Both the position numbers and the translations under genes were made by a program. The notes under the pieces were generated by a model. The model was not told the DNA's origin. It was given only the letters and a program-made list of their open reading frames with translations, and ran no database searches. Source: UBA4459 sp963776205 (GTDB lineage: Bacteria > Bacteroidota > Bacteroidia > Bacteroidales > F082). From it: 64,000 nucleotides of DNA. The stretch is taken from the NCBI GenBank assembly GCA_963776205.1, contig CAVZLR010000008.1:27496-91495 (forward strand), in the 5' to 3' direction. Of the stretch, positions 61,491 through 64,000 are shown piece by piece (positions within the stretch are counted from its first letter, which is position 1; every line of letters starts with the position of its first letter).

Positions 61491-63959
61491 TTAATTCATA
61501 ATAAATACTTTCTCAGAATACACATTTTTATCAGTTAAGACCTTGACGATATAATATCCGGTTGAGGCGTTTATCTTCATCCTATATAAACTTTGACTTA
61601 TATTACCAGTTCTTAATATTTCTCCGCCCATCATATTGTATACAACAACTTCCTTAATTAATTGATCTGAATCATTAAGTATATACACATTTGAATTAGC
61701 AGCATAAATCTTAAGAGGATCGTCTTCCCCATTTATTTCATCATCAATACCTGTTGGTCCAAAGAAATGAACTATAAATCTGTCAATATCATCTTCAGGA
61801 CTGCCGTTGAATGTGTAAATCGAATCCTGTATGCCTATATGCAACCAATCTGTGCTGATTGCTTTATCTTCCAGCCAAACCTCTATTCCTTCGGTTGCTA
61901 AACTATTCAAGTTCTTAAAAGTAAGTTTATAACTTGAATCTGCTCCACATTTAAAATGAACAGGAACGCTTATAACTTCACTTTCAACGGGAGGTAAGGA
62001 GTTTATACTTAGCTTAATATTATCTTTGGATAAGCTATAAATTTCAGTAGCATCATAATAGTAACTATTCCATTTTTCAGCTTCAAGGACATTATCAAAA
62101 TCAACTGTTGATCCCTCCGCAAAATTTATTATGAGTTCATCTTTAAAAGTATTCCCTTCAGCTGCTATCCTTAGTAATTTTATTTCATCTCTGTTCTTTA
62201 AAATAGGATATCTGCTAAAATACTTATCATTATCTCTGAACGTTAAAGTGCCACTACCTTCAGTTTGGACAAAAAAAGCTTGACCCGATTGGATTACAAA
62301 AAGAGCGCCATTGGTGCCAACTCCTCCGGGAAGTCCGACGGTATAATCACCATAGTTACCGGTTGAGGGATTCCATATGCGATATGTTATTCCGAGTAAA
62401 GAATTATTATAGGGTTGAAACGACTCCCAATTTATGGCTGTAGGATAAGGATTACTTATTAGTTCCAGATTGCTTCCTCCATATGTTACTGGTTTACTAA
62501 CATTCCCTGAAAGTATCTCACCTTCCATTGTATAGCTATTATCAACGCTGCTGGTATCTGACAATATTAAACCTGTAGCGGTTTGAATTGGATAAGGTAT
62601 TGGATATACATTTTGCCATTGTCCGGATGGTTCATCAAATAAATAAGCATAAGTACCAAGAGTTAATAAATCAAAATTACCTAGCGGAACACCTGTTCCT
62701 GCTCCTGTGTAGGCAGGATCGTCAACGGTTGGACCTACCATATGGACGAAAAAGTCGCCAACTGCGGCGCTATTTTTTATAAACGTACCCACGCTTACAC
62801 TTCCTCCCGAACCATATGAAATAGGGCCTCTTTGATAAAAATTTCCTGGGCCACCACCTGTTGTAAATGTGAAATCGCCATCTCCTTCTTTTATTACAAT
62901 TGCGGTAGGGGCACCAACATATGTGCTAACATCAACAGCCTGTACCCAACCTGTTTTTTCAATGGTAAGCCCATTTGTTCTTTGAACATAAAGATCGCCA
63001 AAGCAATACAAGCCACTCCACATACCTACTCTTGCTGAATTAGATCCGTTGATGTTAGTCTCATTTGCAACTTCAACACGGGCATCATTCACCAAATCAA
63101 GTTTACCCGGTGTTCCGCCATTTTCAATTGTTAAATCATTGGTAACAAAAAGTTGTGTATAACTTCCAGAACTGGGATCGCCCGTAAAATTAACCTCTCC
63201 GCCAGCTTTGATCAACAAATCATAACAATAACTGTGATAACTATGGCTATTTGTTGGTTGAGAATATCTAGGATAATAAGTCGCGCCAGATGGAATAATA
63301 CAATTAGCGTAGGTGTCTGGGGAATATATTTCAGATCTACCACAATCGTTCTCCCAATTATAAGAATTATTCCAACTATAATAATCGAAACTACCAGAAG
63401 CATCTCCACCAACCCAGGTATAATTATAGTAATTTGGGAAAGAAAAACCTGTAACATTTCCATTGATTGTTGGAACGACATCTCTATTAGGATTATCCTG
63501 GTACCAATTAATAGCACTTAAACTATTGGGAGCAATCTGGAAATCATATGTGCCATAATAACCCCAATTGACAGTCCGTAAAATACCAATAGTGACCCAT
63601 TGATTTATAACCCAATTCTCCGGGCAAGGATAATTATTGCTTAATTCTCTAAATATTTGATAGTATGTTCCTGTCCACCAATTATAATATACAGCCCCCC
63701 CATTGTAATGATCGAAATTATAATCTGTGCACATTAACGAAACAGTGGTATAATAACCAGACCAATCACTAGGTAGAACAATTGCAAATCTTATTCTGTC
63801 TATATTTGTTGAAGTAGTTGGTAAATAGAAACTATTAGTGCACCTCATTTGCACTTCAAGATATCCATCAGTGCTTTCATGAGTTCTAATTTGAAATTGA
63901 CCCCAACTTGTTGTGCTTAAAAGCATTATGAAGAGTAAAAACAGTATTAGCTTTTTCAT
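61491..63959 (-). CDS. Large T9SS-sorted surface protein
   Basis: The protein has 822 residues with a signal peptide ending near TTSWGQFQIR. The N-terminal half is beta-rich and aromatic (SAINWYQDNPN, then TWVGGDASGSFDYYSWNNSY), followed by stretches typical of Bacteroidota autotransported-like surface proteins (DLTIENGGTPGKLDLVNDAR, then LELISNPYPTAINWESFQP). A beta domain at about 600-735 (LLRIAAEGNTFKDELIINFA, VPVHFKCGADSSYKLTFKN, VWLEDKAIS) comes before a type A T9SS tail (KIYAANSNVYILNDSDQLIK, then YNMMGGEILRTG and YYIVKVLTDKNVYSEKVFI). No enzyme motif was found. It is the only intact member of a three-copy tandem family. Role: probably surface adhesion or matrix structure, inferred. Confidence 0.83.
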   Translation of the reverse strand: MKKLILFLLFIMLLSTTSWGQFQIRTHESTDGYLEVQMRCTNSFYLPTTSTNIDRIRFAIVLPSDWSGYYTTVSLMCTDYNFDHYNGGAVYYNWWTGTYYQIFRELSNNYPCPENWVINQWVTIGILRTVNWGYYGTYDFQIAPNSLSAINWYQDNPNRDVVPTINGNVTGFSFPNYYNYTWVGGDASGSFDYYSWNNSYNWENDCGRSEIYSPDTYANCIIPSGATYYPRYSQPTNSHSYHSYCYDLLIKAGGEVNFTGDPSSGSYTQLFVTNDLTIENGGTPGKLDLVNDARVEVANETNINGSNSARVGMWSGLYCFGDLYVQRTNGLTIEKTGWVQAVDVSTYVGAPTAIVIKEGDGDFTFTTGGGPGNFYQRGPISYGSGGSVSVGTFIKNSAAVGDFFVHMVGPTVDDPAYTGAGTGVPLGNFDLLTLGTYAYLFDEPSGQWQNVYPIPYPIQTATGLILSDTSSVDNSYTMEGEILSGNVSKPVTYGGSNLELISNPYPTAINWESFQPYNNSLLGITYRIWNPSTGNYGDYTVGLPGGVGTNGALFVIQSGQAFFVQTEGSGTLTFRDNDKYFSRYPILKNRDEIKLLRIAAEGNTFKDELIINFAEGSTVDFDNVLEAEKWNSYYYDATEIYSLSKDNIKLSINSLPPVESEVISVPVHFKCGADSSYKLTFKNLNSLATEGIEVWLEDKAISTDWLHIGIQDSIYTFNGSPEDDIDRFIVHFFGPTGIDDEINGEDDPLKIYAANSNVYILNDSDQLIKEVVVYNMMGGEILRTGNISQSLYRMKINASTGYYIVKVLTDKNVYSEKVFIMN

Positions 63960-64000
63960 ATCAACTATCTTTAAAAATGAGTTAATCCAGTAATTTAACC

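Noticed and set aside
63212..63517. Ile-rich 101-residue minus-strand frame
   Set aside because: It is an out-of-frame shadow of the aromatic N-terminal part of the 822-residue T9SS protein, with low-complexity composition.
1..64000. Prophage, transposase, toxin-antitoxin or restriction genes
   Set aside because: I read the translated frames for integrase, transposase, portal, methylase-endonuclease and small toxin motifs and found none; the only DNA-acting proteins are topA, ComF and the EEP-fold protein.

Overview
The window looks like one contiguous piece of an AT-rich chromosome from the phylum Bacteroidota. The evidence is: many secreted proteins ending in type IX secretion (T9SS) C-terminal sorting domains, a gliding-type PKD adhesin with a type B sorting domain, an S46 dipeptidyl peptidase, an UpxY-like NusG paralog, DUF4175 and DUF4292 genes, a topoisomerase I with C-terminal repeats instead of zinc fingers, and repeated TAnnTTTG (-7) promoter elements just upstream of starts. 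No rRNA, insertion sequence, prophage or CRISPR array was seen. The genus cannot be named from the sequence alone.

Layout. 1-792: 5' part of a T9SS-sorted protein. 896-7104: a small secreted protein, then a leftward set encoding outer-membrane polysaccharide export lipoprotein (Wza type), tyrosine kinase chain-length regulator (Wzc type), Gfo/Idh/MocA sugar dehydrogenase, UpxY/NusG-like antiterminator and ComF. 7249-14937: pyrophosphatase, topA, an arginase-fold protein with altered metal ligands, a divergent endonuclease-fold protein, a GH3-family protein and a LysE-type exporter. 14989-20750: S46 dipeptidyl peptidase, an untranslated region with a candidate structured RNA, an MFSD1-like MFS carrier, an NTF2-like protein, and a divergent pair of repeat proteins with a tandem operator-like repeat between them. 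20987-29980: a surface module with a huge PKD adhesin (split by two apparent +1 shifts) and a DUF5060 glycosidase-like protein. 30246-37553: isochorismatase-like hydrolase, methyltransferase, small zinc and hypothetical proteins, tRNA-Cys, folB, gltX and an M1 aminopeptidase.

37656-54253 is core-genome-like: DUF4175 - ATPase-fold protein - ybeY - mnmG - methyltransferase - NtrY-like histidine kinase - flippase - dut - TPR lipoprotein (one frameshift) - DUF4292 lipoprotein - EnvC-like protein. mnmG is bracketed by two near-perfect parS centromere sequences, which suggests the replication origin is not far away. 54261-63959 is an accessory surface region: subtilisin-like protease, a tiny protein with a C-terminal anchor, a trimeric-fibre-like repeat protein, and three tandem paralogous T9SS cargo genes, two of which are decayed (multiple frameshifts, and a large internal deletion).

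The most interesting items are the candidate noncoding RNA at 17.58-17.82 kb with its own promoter and terminator, the parS pair, the 21-bp-phased direct repeat upstream of the YIDDIPF-repeat gene, the decayed T9SS paralogs, and the abutting divergent promoters at 37.59 kb. No complete new defence or biosynthetic system was recognised. Several single-base frame breaks in otherwise good genes may be assembly errors and should be checked before they are treated as biology.
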